Numbered from the stretch's first letter, positions 1-7,735 are shown. The stretch is DNA of 9,825 bases from Akkermansiaceae bacterium UBA4145 (GCA_002380675.1 DFWB01000067.1:1-9825), one strand, 5' to 3'. Translations and numbers: made by a program. The notes: a model not told the origin generated them from the sequence alone.

Positions 1-1414
1 TTGGGCCAATTCCAGAAAGCTCCTCTCGGCCGATGAGCCAGTTGCTGGTATTTCGCAGGAAGTCAATATGCTCCTTCTGTCTGCTCCGGGGTCGCAGGAA
101 GTCCTTGTTGGCCACGATGATCATGCGAGACGTGCTGTCCGCGGTCCGCTCGTTGCGCTCATTACCGCGGGAAACTGAAGCTGCAAGATAGTGTGGGCCG
201 GGTAGAGGGTTCGAGCCGTCAAGCGGTTGGGCGGTAACGCTCTCGTTCGCGGAGATCAGGGCGAGGGGAAGGATTTGTCTTAGTTCGAGATCTTCAGCGT
301 TCTCCCTCAATTCCAGCGACGAGGTCGCACCCTCAAACAGGGTAGAGGCATTGCCAAGGTCTCCCACCGCTGCCGCGTTAGTGAAGGTGGAGGGAATATC
401 GAAGGCTCTCTGGCTTCCTTTTGTCGTCGACAAACGCACCGCTCGCGGGGTCACCCCGTGCTCTCTCAGGAAGGCACGAATATTGGGAGGTTGTTCCTTT
501 AAGGTAGGATCCAAAACTACGAAGAGAGCTGCTTTTGGGCGTTTCCAATAGTTGCGGAGGGCATCCATCTCTTGTGTGTTAAGATCGAAGCGGGGGGCCA
601 CCAAGGCGACCCCAGCTGCATCATCGGGGATTTGGTCGAGTCCTGAGATTTTGAATGGTGCTATCTCGATGTTCAGGCTGGCAAATGTGCGGCTCAGAAA
701 AGCCCAGGGGGCATCTTCTTCAGATCCCCCAATCTGGCTTTTATCAGCCACAAAATAAATGCGGCGGGGGTCGCCCTCGAGAGCGCGGCGGAGGGAGGCC
801 GTTATCTGGTCCTCGTCCCGGTAACCAATCAGTCGCCGGCCCCTTCGCTGGTCGTTGCTGAAAACCAGCATATCTTGAACGGCGATAAACCGAATATGGG
901 CTTTCCGCATTTCCTCTTCGTTTCGTTCTAGGGTCTCGGTTCTGCTAGTCGTAGCAAGAGAGGGTAGGGCGTTGATGATGATGGTGTCTTCAACAAATGC
1001 GGTGTCGTATTTGTCTGCGATCGCGATCGCGGTATCGCTGTCGCGCACATAGTCTACCAATTGAACTTGGATTGCGCCCTTGCCGAGGCGTTCGTAGGCG
1101 TGGAGTACAGAGGAGATTCTCGGATAGTGAGCAGAGTTCCTCCGGACTGCAGCGATAATCTTAACAGGGCTTTCCCGCGTGTTGAAAGACTTGGATTGCA
1201 ACAGGCTACGAGTCTGATTGGAGAGGGAAAAGTTCTTGTCCTGACTGAGGTCCCAGACTGATGGATGAGTTCCCGCAAAATAATTCAGGGAGAGTAGAAT
1301 GATCAGGCCAAGGCAAAGTTGCAGCAGCATCATGCCGCCCTCTGATCTCGGTCGCTTCCGACCTTTTCCTGACGGTAGGGTCTGCTCCTCGAGCTTGCCG
1401 GTTTTCTCAGTCAT
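1..1414 (-). CDS. GldG-like ABC transporter auxiliary (extracytoplasmic) protein, C-terminus cut by window
   Basis: Continuous minus-strand reading frame of 471 codons from the ATG at 1414 to the window edge with no stop, so the C-terminus lies outside. I translated it by hand and found no frameshift. The N-terminus is a basic cytosolic stretch of about 27 residues followed by one hydrophobic segment (about 28-47, MMLLQLCLGLIILLSLNYF), then a long soluble region. The layout and the tail, 'RMIIVANKDFL' (430-440) then 'FLRNTSNWLIGREELSGIGP' (452-471), match the GldG/ABC_transp_aux family (PF09822), in which a final membrane helix usually follows; that helix would be off the window. The gene lies 15 bp after the permease stop as the third gene of the operon. 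The family partners GldA/GldF-type ABC subunits; its substrate is not known here. No good Shine-Dalgarno precedes the ATG. An alternative start at the Met pair near 1333 would remove the basic leader. The family call is confident, the substrate unknown. Confidence 0.85.
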   Translation of the reverse strand, partial: MTEKTGKLEEQTLPSGKGRKRPRSEGGMMLLQLCLGLIILLSLNYFAGTHPSVWDLSQDKNFSLSNQTRSLLQSKSFNTRESPVKIIAAVRRNSAHYPRISSVLHAYERLGKGAIQVQLVDYVRDSDTAIAIADKYDTAFVEDTIIINALPSLATTSRTETLERNEEEMRKAHIRFIAVQDMLVFSNDQRRGRRLIGYRDEDQITASLRRALEGDPRRIYFVADKSQIGGSEEDAPWAFLSRTFASLNIEIAPFKISGLDQIPDDAAGVALVAPRFDLNTQEMDALRNYWKRPKAALFVVLDPTLKEQPPNIRAFLREHGVTPRAVRLSTTKGSQRAFDIPSTFTNAAAVGDLGNASTLFEGATSSLELRENAEDLELRQILPLALISANESVTAQPLDGSNPLPGPHYLAASVSRGNERNERTADSTSRMIIVANKDFLRPRSRQKEHIDFLRNTSNWLIGREELSGIGP

Positions 1415-1429
1415 GACAGATCGTTAAGT

Positions 1430-2182
1430 TTAGCTTTTCCAACGCCGGTAGTTGAGGGCGTGATGAGTCATGAGAAGCACGAAGGCGGCTGCGCTGAGGT
1501 AATAAATGATTGTGCGGCTGCTTATCAGCCCTCTTGAAAAGTCGCGGAGGTGTTCGCTGGCCGAGATGTGGTGAAACAGTGAGGCTGCGGGAAACTGATC
1601 CCCATAGATTACTGTGATATATCCAAGAAAGTAATGGATAAAAAGTAGCCCCACCGTAATCACGCCAGCAATAATCTGGCTGGAAGTCAGTGATGAGGCA
1701 AAAGTGCCAATGGCAATAAAGAGGGAGCCCATAAGGATGATCAGAAGAAACACTCCTCCCAGAGAGCCGGTGCTGAAGGGAGGATCGAGATCAGTTAGGA
1801 GGCCAAAGATTTGAAATTGAAGGAAACTTGGAATCCAAAGAACAAGGTAGAAGCAGAGGGTGGCGAGGTATTTTCCGAGGACGAGCTGTGCAGTCTGCAC
1901 GGGCGCAGTCAGCAGGGTTTCTAGGGTTCCTGCCCTCTCCTCCTCGGCAAAGAGGCGCATTGTGATCAGCGGAAATAGAGCGAGAAAGTAGAACCAGAAC
2001 TGAGGCATATGGAATACAATGTAAACCAAGCTCTCCGGGATTGGGGCGTCCTGAAGAGCCTTCATTGCGCTGGACACCGACCAGCCCTGCATAATCGTGA
2101 CAAGAGAGAGAAGGATCCATCCAAATGGACTCTGGAAGAAGCCTCGGAACTCCTTGCGGAGAATGATCAAAAGGGTGCCCAT
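1430..2182 (-). CDS. ABC-2 type transporter permease, GldF-like
   Basis: 250-residue integral membrane protein with about six hydrophobic segments (roughly residues 20-38, 60-78, 104-126, 142-164, 167-190, 224-245). The motif FAEEERAGTLETLLTAPV (78-95) is the conserved cytosolic loop of ABC-2 permeases of the GldF/NosY type. Length agrees with the usual 240-250. The same frame is open further upstream to 2380, but that extension lies inside the ATPase gene. The ATG at 2182 is preferred because it is preceded by AAGGA (2192-2188) at 5-nt spacing, one base after the ATPase stop (TAA at 2186-2184), which suggests translational coupling. It should form the membrane channel or motor interface with the adjacent ATPase and the GldG-like subunit. 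Transported substrate cannot be told from sequence. Confidence 0.9.
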   Translation of the reverse strand: MGTLLIILRKEFRGFFQSPFGWILLSLVTIMQGWSVSSAMKALQDAPIPESLVYIVFHMPQFWFYFLALFPLITMRLFAEEERAGTLETLLTAPVQTAQLVLGKYLATLCFYLVLWIPSFLQFQIFGLLTDLDPPFSTGSLGGVFLLIILMGSLFIAIGTFASSLTSSQIIAGVITVGLLFIHYFLGYITVIYGDQFPAASLFHHISASEHLRDFSRGLISSRTIIYYLSAAAFVLLMTHHALNYRRWKS

Positions 2183-2183
2183 C

Positions 2184-3116
2184 TTAGTCCTTGCGCGTAA
2201 GTTCGACAAAAACATCCTCCAGCGTAGCCGCGTGGCGATGCAGGCTACGTAGAGGCCATCCTTCTTCCCGGGCAAGATTTGCAAGTCGCTCGCGGGTATC
2301 GGTTCCGGATTCAACAAGAATGGAGAATTCGCCCCATTTCCCACGATCCCGCTCGTGAATGACTTTCTTGACCTGATCAAGGGCGCTCATTTTCTCCCGG
2401 GCTCTCTCTGGATCAGCCTTCACCTCTACGGAGATACGGCCGGCACTGCGCATTGTGGAAACGAGATTAGAGGGAGTGTCCGATGCGAGGACGGTTCCCC
2501 CATCGATAATCACTATTTTGTCACAGATCATTTCCACCTCACTCAGAATATGGGTGGAAAGAAGGATCGTATGGGACTCTCCAAGCTCCTTTATGAGGTT
2601 TCGAATAGATCGAATCTGGTTTGGGTCGAGCCCATTCGTCGGTTCGTCGAGGATGAGCAGGGGTGGATCGTGAATTAGGGCGTCGGCCAGTCCTACCCGC
2701 TGACGGAACCCCTTGGAGAGCGTCTTGATCATCTTACGGCGGACATCTCCCAAGCCGCACCGCTCAATGACCTCATCCATACGGCGGCGAAGGGAATCTC
2801 CCCTTAGTCCCTTAATATGACCGCGAAACCGCAAATATTCACGTATTCGCATGTCTCGGTATAAAGGGACCGATTCAGGAAGGTAGCCTATGCGGCGGCG
2901 GGTTTCCAGAGGGTGTTCGCCTACGTCCAACCCATCAACGGTGGCGGTCCCGCTGGTTGCGGGCAGAAACCCGGTCAGGATACGGATTGTGGTGGTCTTC
3001 CCGGCACCATTTGGGCCCAGGAAGCCGACCACTTCTCCTTCCGCAGCCTCGAAGGAGGCGCCTGATACCGCGGAATGTCGGCCGAAGCGTTTGGTGAGAT
3101 TGTCAACCTTGATCAT
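2184..3116 (-). CDS. ABC transporter ATP-binding protein, GldA-like
   Basis: 310-residue nucleotide-binding subunit. Visible motifs: Walker A GPNGAGKTT (34-42), the IGYLPE segment at the Q-loop position (76-81) followed by 'SVPLYRDM', signature LSKGF (133-137) in place of the textbook LSGGQ, Walker B LLILDEP (153-159) with the D-loop NGLDP, and H-loop His189 in LLSTHI. A C-terminal extension of about 90 residues follows the core, as in ABC-2 (drug/GldA/NatA-type) ATPases. The YLPE segment and the variant signature are common in that group and do not suggest inactivity. It is the first gene of the minus-strand operon and powers the permease encoded next. The ATG at 3116 begins the canonical 'MIKVDNLTKRFG' N-terminus; no strong Shine-Dalgarno is seen before it. 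Cytosolic, membrane-associated. Confidence 0.95.
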   Translation of the reverse strand: MIKVDNLTKRFGRHSAVSGASFEAAEGEVVGFLGPNGAGKTTTIRILTGFLPATSGTATVDGLDVGEHPLETRRRIGYLPESVPLYRDMRIREYLRFRGHIKGLRGDSLRRRMDEVIERCGLGDVRRKMIKTLSKGFRQRVGLADALIHDPPLLILDEPTNGLDPNQIRSIRNLIKELGESHTILLSTHILSEVEMICDKIVIIDGGTVLASDTPSNLVSTMRSAGRISVEVKADPERAREKMSALDQVKKVIHERDRGKWGEFSILVESGTDTRERLANLAREEGWPLRSLHRHAATLEDVFVELTRKD

Positions 3117-3250
3117 CTTGGGTATGACGAGAACCGGTTTGCATGTGCGATTGACTCTCCGAGTAAGAGACCTTAACTAAAACGAAACGTGGCCGGCACC
3201 AAGGAAGAAAACCTCAAGAGCCGTCTGCGAACCCCTTCTGGTCACGCTCG
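3117..3250. promoter_or_regulatory. Divergent intergenic region between ABC operon and sucA
   Basis: This 134-bp gap separates two divergently transcribed units, so it must hold promoters for both. On the plus strand TTGACT (3151-3156) is a good -35 match; 17 bp downstream lies TAACTA (3174-3179), a poor -10. An 8-bp perfect palindrome AACCGGTT sits at 3132-3139. For the minus-strand operon I could not identify a convincing -35/-10 pair. The palindrome may be chance. Confidence 0.35.
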
Positions 3251-6061
3251 ATGAACTCATCCGTCACCGCCCGCATGAGCGCTAATCTGCTTGAAGCGAA
3301 TTATGAACGCTGGCTCGAGGACCCTACTTCTATCGAGCCTGCCTGGGCGGCGTTTTTCGAGGGTTTTGAGCTGGGAACGGCCCAGCTGGAGGTGCTGGGA
3401 GAGGCTGACCAGAACGGCTCTGCCACGGTTAAAACAGAGACGGGGCACGAGGAAGAATCGGAAGCCCTGCCTGATTCAGTGCATTCAGCCTTTCGAGGCA
3501 GGCTGGTAAGTCTCGTCTACAACTACAGGACTCTTGGTCACACTCAGGCTCATATTAACCCTCTCGATGACTCGCCGAAACGAAATCCCCGGCTAGACCC
3601 CATTAAATTCGGTTTCGAGGAGAAAGATTTTAGTCGGCGAGTATCCACCCAGTTCTTCCGAAATGGTGCGGAAATGAAGTTGGGTGAAATGATCTCCGGA
3701 TTGGACGCGACTTACTCCGGATCGATTGGGTTTGAGTTCATGCATATCCACAACACGGAAGTGCGTAACTGGATTCGCGAAAAGATTGAAGAGCGGGTGA
3801 CTGAGGCCAATCCCTCTCGGGAAATGAAGGAAAAGGCTCTAGGCTGGATTTTGGAAGCAGAGCTTTTTGAATCTTTCATTGGGAAAAAGTTTTTGGGAGA
3901 GAAGCGTTTTTCTCTGGAGGGTGGAGAGGGGCTAATGGCGATTCTCAATCGAATTCTTGAGATGTCTCCAGGTGTTGGAGTCAAAGAGGTGGCGATGGGG
4001 ATGGCCCACCGCGGTCGACTGAATGTCCTTGGCCAGATTGTTCGCAAATCTCTCCGCACGATCCTTTACGAATTCACGCCCAATTATGTTCCCGACCTCG
4101 TGGCGGGCGATGGAGACGTCAAATACCACCTTGGGTATGAAAATGTTCGGGCCTTTCCTGATGGAGAGGTCCGTGTCAGCCTTGCGGCAAATCCTAGCCA
4201 TCTGGAGGCAGTAAATGCGGTGGTGGAGGGTAAGGCGAGAGCCCGGCAAAGAATTCTGGGTGATGATGGGTCAAAGACAGACCGGAAGCAGGTGCTGCCC
4301 CTGCTTATTCATGGGGATGCGGCTTTCGCGGGACAGGGTTCAGTCGCTGAGGTTCTCAACCTTTCTCAGCTTCCTGGATATCGAACGGGAGGAACAGTTC
4401 ATGTCATTATCAATAATCAGATAGGGTTCACGACCATGCCGTCTGATGCTCGGTCCTCTTCCTATGCCACCGATGTGGCCAAGATGATTGAAGCTCCTAT
4501 TCTGCACGTCAACGGAGAGCGCCCCATGGAATTGATCTGGGCTGCAGAATTTGCGTTCGCCTTCCGCCAGAAGTTCGGCAGAGATGTCGTAATCGACATG
4601 TATTGTTACCGACGCCAGGGCCACAACGAAACAGATCAGGCGGCCTTTACTCAACCTCATATCTATCGGCAGATCTCGAAGAGGAAACCCCTCGGGAGGC
4701 TCTACGCCGATGAGCTGGTTGAAACTGGCGTCATGAGTGCTGATGAGGTTCAGGCCGGGCATGATGAGATATGGAGTCGGTTTGAGTCGGAATATGATGA
4801 GATGAAGCGTCTTGAGGAGGAGGGGAGCCGAAGTATCTATACGGGATCTACTGCTAAGGCCCAGGAAAGCTTCAATCATGACCCGGTTCATACGGGGGTC
4901 ACCCGGGAGCTTCTGCAGCACGTTGGAAGCGTTCTTACATCCGTCCCTGAGGGCTTTAAGCTGCACCCCACTCTGGCGAAACGATTTATGCCGCGGCGTG
5001 TAGATGCATTGAAGAATGGTGGTCCGTTCGACTGGGCATTTGCGGAGTCGCTAGCATGGGGTGCTCTCCTAAAGGAAGGCTACCCCGTGAGGCTCTCGGG
5101 GCAGGACTGTCGCCGAGGCACTTTTAGTCAGCGCCATGCAGTTTTCTATGATTATGAAAGCCGGGATCGCCACATACCCCTCTATCATATCGATGCGGAA
5201 CAGGCCAAATTCTGTGTCTACAATAGTCTTCTTTCAGAGGCTGCGGTACTTGGCTTTGATTACGGCTATTCTCTGGGCTGTCCTCAGATGCTGATCATGT
5301 GGGAGGCTCAATTCGGCGACTTTGCGAATGGCGCCCAGGTGATCATTGACCAGTTTATTTCTTCTGCAGAATCGAAGTGGCAAGTGCCCAGCAGCGTAGT
5401 GATGCTGCTGCCGCATGGTTACGAGGGCATGGGGCCTGAACACAGCAGTGCGCGTCTCGAGCGGTTCCTCCAGCTTTGCGCTGAAAAAAACATGACCGTG
5501 GCCAACCTGTCTACGCCCGCGCAATATTTCCATATTTTGAGGAGGCAGAAGCATCGGAGCTTTTTGAAGCCCCTCGTCCTTATGACACCTAAGAGCCTCC
5601 TAACAAGGCCGGAGGCGGTTTCCAGGGAAGAGGATTTTCTTGAGGGGGAGTGTTTTCGAGAGATATTACAGGATCCGCAGATTGAAGAGCTGGATCTTGA
5701 GAGGGTTGACCGCGTTGTATTCTGCTCAGGGAAGGTCTATTACGACCTGATGCAGCACCGGAAAGAGAACGATCTAAGCCATACCGCGATCATCCGGGTT
5801 GAGCAGCTTTACCCTTTCCATGGTGAGATGGTTAAGAAGTTGATTGAGCCGTTCAAGCGTGCGGACGCATTCGTCTGGTGTCAGGAGGAGCCTCTTAACA
5901 TGGGGGCCTGGTCCTATATCTGGTCGAGGCTCGAGCAGTGCGTAGGGTCTCGCCGGGTGCGCTATGCAGGTAGGGACAGGGCTTCCAGTCCGGCCGCGGG
6001 ATCGAAAGCAATGCACCTGCGGGAGCAGAAGAAGCTCGTGGAAAAAGCGTTCTCGGTGTAA
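3251..6061 (+). CDS. sucA: 2-oxoglutarate dehydrogenase E1 component (thiamine diphosphate-dependent)
   Basis: 936 residues, the usual length for E1o (about 930). It decarboxylates 2-oxoglutarate with thiamine diphosphate and reductively succinylates the lipoyl group of E2 in the TCA cycle; cytosolic complex. The N-terminal E2/E3-interaction region is recognisable (ANYERWLEDPTSIEPAWAAF, 15-34). Then come HRGRLNVL (253-260) and KYHLG (291-295), carrying the active-site histidines H253 and H293 that correspond to H260 and H298 of E. coli SucA; SHLEAV (316-321); the cofactor-site GDAAFAGQG (355-363) and NNQIGFTT (388-395); RRQGHNE (454-460). The transketolase-like pyrimidine domain has SGQDCRRGTFSQRHA (616-630), WEAQFGDFANGAQ (684-696) and PHGYEGMGPEHSSAR (721-735). 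The C-terminal domain has EQLYPF and CQEEPLNMGAW. The ATG at 3251 lacks a Shine-Dalgarno; Met at 3284 is an alternative start that would still keep the family N-terminus. sucB follows after 32 bp. Confidence 0.98.
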   Translation: MNSSVTARMSANLLEANYERWLEDPTSIEPAWAAFFEGFELGTAQLEVLGEADQNGSATVKTETGHEEESEALPDSVHSAFRGRLVSLVYNYRTLGHTQAHINPLDDSPKRNPRLDPIKFGFEEKDFSRRVSTQFFRNGAEMKLGEMISGLDATYSGSIGFEFMHIHNTEVRNWIREKIEERVTEANPSREMKEKALGWILEAELFESFIGKKFLGEKRFSLEGGEGLMAILNRILEMSPGVGVKEVAMGMAHRGRLNVLGQIVRKSLRTILYEFTPNYVPDLVAGDGDVKYHLGYENVRAFPDGEVRVSLAANPSHLEAVNAVVEGKARARQRILGDDGSKTDRKQVLPLLIHGDAAFAGQGSVAEVLNLSQLPGYRTGGTVHVIINNQIGFTTMPSDARSSSYATDVAKMIEAPILHVNGERPMELIWAAEFAFAFRQKFGRDVVIDMYCYRRQGHNETDQAAFTQPHIYRQISKRKPLGRLYADELVETGVMSADEVQAGHDEIWSRFESEYDEMKRLEEEGSRSIYTGSTAKAQESFNHDPVHTGVTRELLQHVGSVLTSVPEGFKLHPTLAKRFMPRRVDALKNGGPFDWAFAESLAWGALLKEGYPVRLSGQDCRRGTFSQRHAVFYDYESRDRHIPLYHIDAEQAKFCVYNSLLSEAAVLGFDYGYSLGCPQMLIMWEAQFGDFANGAQVIIDQFISSAESKWQVPSSVVMLLPHGYEGMGPEHSSARLERFLQLCAEKNMTVANLSTPAQYFHILRRQKHRSFLKPLVLMTPKSLLTRPEAVSREEDFLEGECFREILQDPQIEELDLERVDRVVFCSGKVYYDLMQHRKENDLSHTAIIRVEQLYPFHGEMVKKLIEPFKRADAFVWCQEEPLNMGAWSYIWSRLEQCVGSRRVRYAGRDRASSPAAGSKAMHLREQKKLVEKAFSV

Positions 6062-6093
6062 GAAAGGGCGCGTAGCCCAGACCTAATTGATCT
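6062..6093 (+). other. sucA-sucB spacer with short GC hairpin
   Basis: The 32-bp gap contains GGGC (6066-6069) and GCCC (6075-6078) separated by a 5-nt GCGTA loop. No T-run follows, so it does not look like a terminator. It may be a small mRNA hairpin between cistrons or chance. No Shine-Dalgarno is seen before the sucB ATG. Confidence 0.3.
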
Positions 6094-7671
6094 ATGGCCC
6101 TTGAAGTCAAAATTCCTGCTGCCGGTGAGTCCATAAATACGGCGACGGTGGGTCAGTGGCACAAGTCAGATGGGGAGACGGTAGCAAAGGGAGAGGTTCT
6201 CGCGACGATTGAAACGGATAAGGTCTCTAGCGAGGTTGAAGCGCCTGTAGACGGTATTATTCAAGTCGTTGTCCCAGAAGGGGAAGAGGTGGCAATTGGC
6301 ACGGTTATCGCTGAAATAACTGAAATAGGAGAGCTTGAGGATGGTGAGGACCCAAGTCTACCCGGTGAATCAGGTCCGGGTGAGGCTAAGGTGTCAGGGG
6401 AAGTGGCTACTGAGGAAATGGTGAGTGCGGAAAATCTGGAGAGTAACGAGTCGGAGCCCTTTGGGTTCACCGCTTTAGATGAGGGCCCGGAAATTATTGC
6501 CATCAAGGTTCCTGCGGCCGGAGAATCGATCGCTTCAGCCACAATCGCGCAATGGCACAAGAGGGACGGAGAAACTGTAAGGGCTGGTGATACTCTTGTT
6601 ACTCTCGAAACAGACAAGGTGTCTGCAGAAATCGACGCGGAATCTTCAGGGCTCCTGAATATTCTTTCCCCAGAGGGCATGGAGGTTTCCATCGGTGCTG
6701 TGATTGGCACCGTTGCGGTAGGGGAGGTGCCACAGGCTGATGAGGATGCAGGCCTAGATGTTCCGGACGGCGAGAAACCTGAAAAGCTGACGTCAGGGCA
6801 ATTGGAGAATCAGCATGTTCCGTCAGTCGCGGAATCAGATAAACAGGGCGCCTCCTCGGCGGCCGCCGCTCTGCTCTCGTCTTCTCTTCTGTCGGAGAGG
6901 ACAGCTGAGGCAGCAGGAGGGCAAAGCCAAAGATCACAAGAGGCCCCTGAGGATGCGCCCGATTCGGATGGTGGTCGCACCACACGGCGTCGGATGACGC
7001 CCCTGCGAAGAAAGATAGCCACGCAGCTTGTTAACGCACAGCAGACAGCCGCAATCCTGACGACTTTCAATGAGGTCGATATGTCGGCAGTGATGCAACT
7101 CCGGAAGACAGTGCAAGAAAGCTTTGTCGAAAAGTATGGGGTTAAGTTGGGGTTCATGTCTCTCTTTGTAAAGGCGGTGGTGCACGCTCTGAGAGAGGTG
7201 CCTTCCCTGAATGGACGAATTGAAGGACAGGAAATCGTAGAGAACCATTTTTATGATATCGGTATCGCGGTCGGCACCGAGAAAGGCCTTGTCGTTCCAG
7301 TGATTCGGAATGCAGAGGCGAAGGACTGTCCGCAAATTGAACACGATATTCTCGGTTACGCCGAGCGCGCGAGGGAGGGCAAGATACAGCTCGAAGATTT
7401 GCGGGGTGGAGTTTTCACCATTTCTAATGGGGGAATCTATGGGTCACTTCTGAGTACTCCGATTCTCAACCCGCCACAGAGTGGGATTCTCGGGATGCAT
7501 ACGATCCAGGAGCGTCCGGTGGCGGTTGATGGCAAGGTTGAGATCCGCCCCATGATGTATCTGGCGCTAAGTTATGACCATCGCATGGTTGATGGAAAAG
7601 AGGCCGTGACGTTTCTGATCAAGGTGAAAGAGTGCCTCGAGAGCCCAGCCAGTCTTCTTCTTGAATTGTAG
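6094..7671 (+). CDS. sucB: Dihydrolipoyllysine succinyltransferase (2-oxoglutarate dehydrogenase E2) with two lipoyl domains
   Basis: 525 residues, longer than the usual roughly 400-residue E2o. It transfers the succinyl group from lipoyl-lysine to CoA and forms the complex core. Domains in order: lipoyl domain 1 (about 5-75, ETDKV with lipoylated K43); acidic linker (76-136); lipoyl domain 2 (about 137-207, ETDKV with K175); a long Ala/Ser/Glu-rich linker (208-296); catalytic acyltransferase domain (about 297-525). E2o-type catalytic features are TTFNEVDM (323-330), KLGFMS (351-356), FTISNGG (441-447), STPILNPPQSGILGMH (454-469) and the active-site DHRMVDG (495-501, H496 and D500). A peripheral-subunit-binding domain (usual pattern PAxRxLAxE...GTGxxGRxxxxD) is not recognisable between the second lipoyl domain and the core. 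The start is fixed by the family N-terminus MALEVKIPAAGES. It sits directly after sucA; lpd is absent from the window. Acyl-CoA specificity for succinyl is inferred from the catalytic-domain motifs and the sucA neighbour. Confidence 0.95.
   Translation: MALEVKIPAAGESINTATVGQWHKSDGETVAKGEVLATIETDKVSSEVEAPVDGIIQVVVPEGEEVAIGTVIAEITEIGELEDGEDPSLPGESGPGEAKVSGEVATEEMVSAENLESNESEPFGFTALDEGPEIIAIKVPAAGESIASATIAQWHKRDGETVRAGDTLVTLETDKVSAEIDAESSGLLNILSPEGMEVSIGAVIGTVAVGEVPQADEDAGLDVPDGEKPEKLTSGQLENQHVPSVAESDKQGASSAAAALLSSSLLSERTAEAAGGQSQRSQEAPEDAPDSDGGRTTRRRMTPLRRKIATQLVNAQQTAAILTTFNEVDMSAVMQLRKTVQESFVEKYGVKLGFMSLFVKAVVHALREVPSLNGRIEGQEIVENHFYDIGIAVGTEKGLVVPVIRNAEAKDCPQIEHDILGYAERAREGKIQLEDLRGGVFTISNGGIYGSLLSTPILNPPQSGILGMHTIQERPVAVDGKVEIRPMMYLALSYDHRMVDGKEAVTFLIKVKECLESPASLLLEL
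6106..6318 (+). repeat. Lipoyl domain 1 coding unit (intragenic duplication copy A)
   Basis: Codes for SucB residues 5-75. Aligned without gaps to residues 137-207, about 40 of 71 positions are identical by hand count, including the PAAGESI, QWHK, DGETV and ETDKVS blocks. Confidence 0.85.
6502..6714 (+). repeat. Lipoyl domain 2 coding unit (intragenic duplication copy B)
   Basis: Codes for SucB residues 137-207, the second lipoyl domain with predicted lipoylation site K175. It is offset by exactly 132 codons from copy A with no gaps needed in the alignment, which fits a tandem duplication inside the gene. Confidence 0.85.
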
Positions 7672-7718
7672 AGGGCGTTGGCTGCAGGGCGGCTGAAAAG
7701 TTACATGCGTTCGCGAAC

Positions 7719-7735
7719 TACAATACCGGCTGGAG
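7719..7735 (+). promoter_or_regulatory. Possible -10 box and Shine-Dalgarno before popT
   Basis: The 73-bp gap between sucB and the next gene contains TACAAT (7719-7724), five of six bases of the sigma-70 -10 consensus, but no clear -35 at 16-18 bp upstream. GGAG (7732-7735) lies 9 nt before the ATG at 7745 and supports that start. No terminator hairpin with a T-run separates sucB from this gene, so read-through from sucAB is also possible. Confidence 0.3.

Noticed and set aside
1..1414. Suspicion that the leftmost region is non-coding or a frameshifted pseudogene
   Set aside because: Hand translation of the minus strand from 1414 gives one uninterrupted 471-codon frame with GldG-family features to the window edge.
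2183..2380. Longer version of the permease gene starting at 2380
   Set aside because: The added 66 residues lie inside the ATPase gene and are not membrane-permease-like; the ATG at 2182 has AAGGA at 5-nt spacing and gives the normal family length.
2706..2720. LSKGF instead of LSGGQ in the ABC ATPase as a sign of a degenerate enzyme
   Set aside because: This variant is common in GldA/NatA-type ATPases, and all other nucleotide-binding motifs are intact.
4340..4966. 208-codon open frame on the minus strand inside sucA
   Set aside because: It lies entirely antisense to highly conserved sucA coding sequence, shows no family resemblance and is explained by codon composition of the sense gene.
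6261..6710. 149-codon open frame on the minus strand inside sucB
   Set aside because: Antisense to the two lipoyl domains; low-complexity Ser/Pro-rich product with no recognisable domain.
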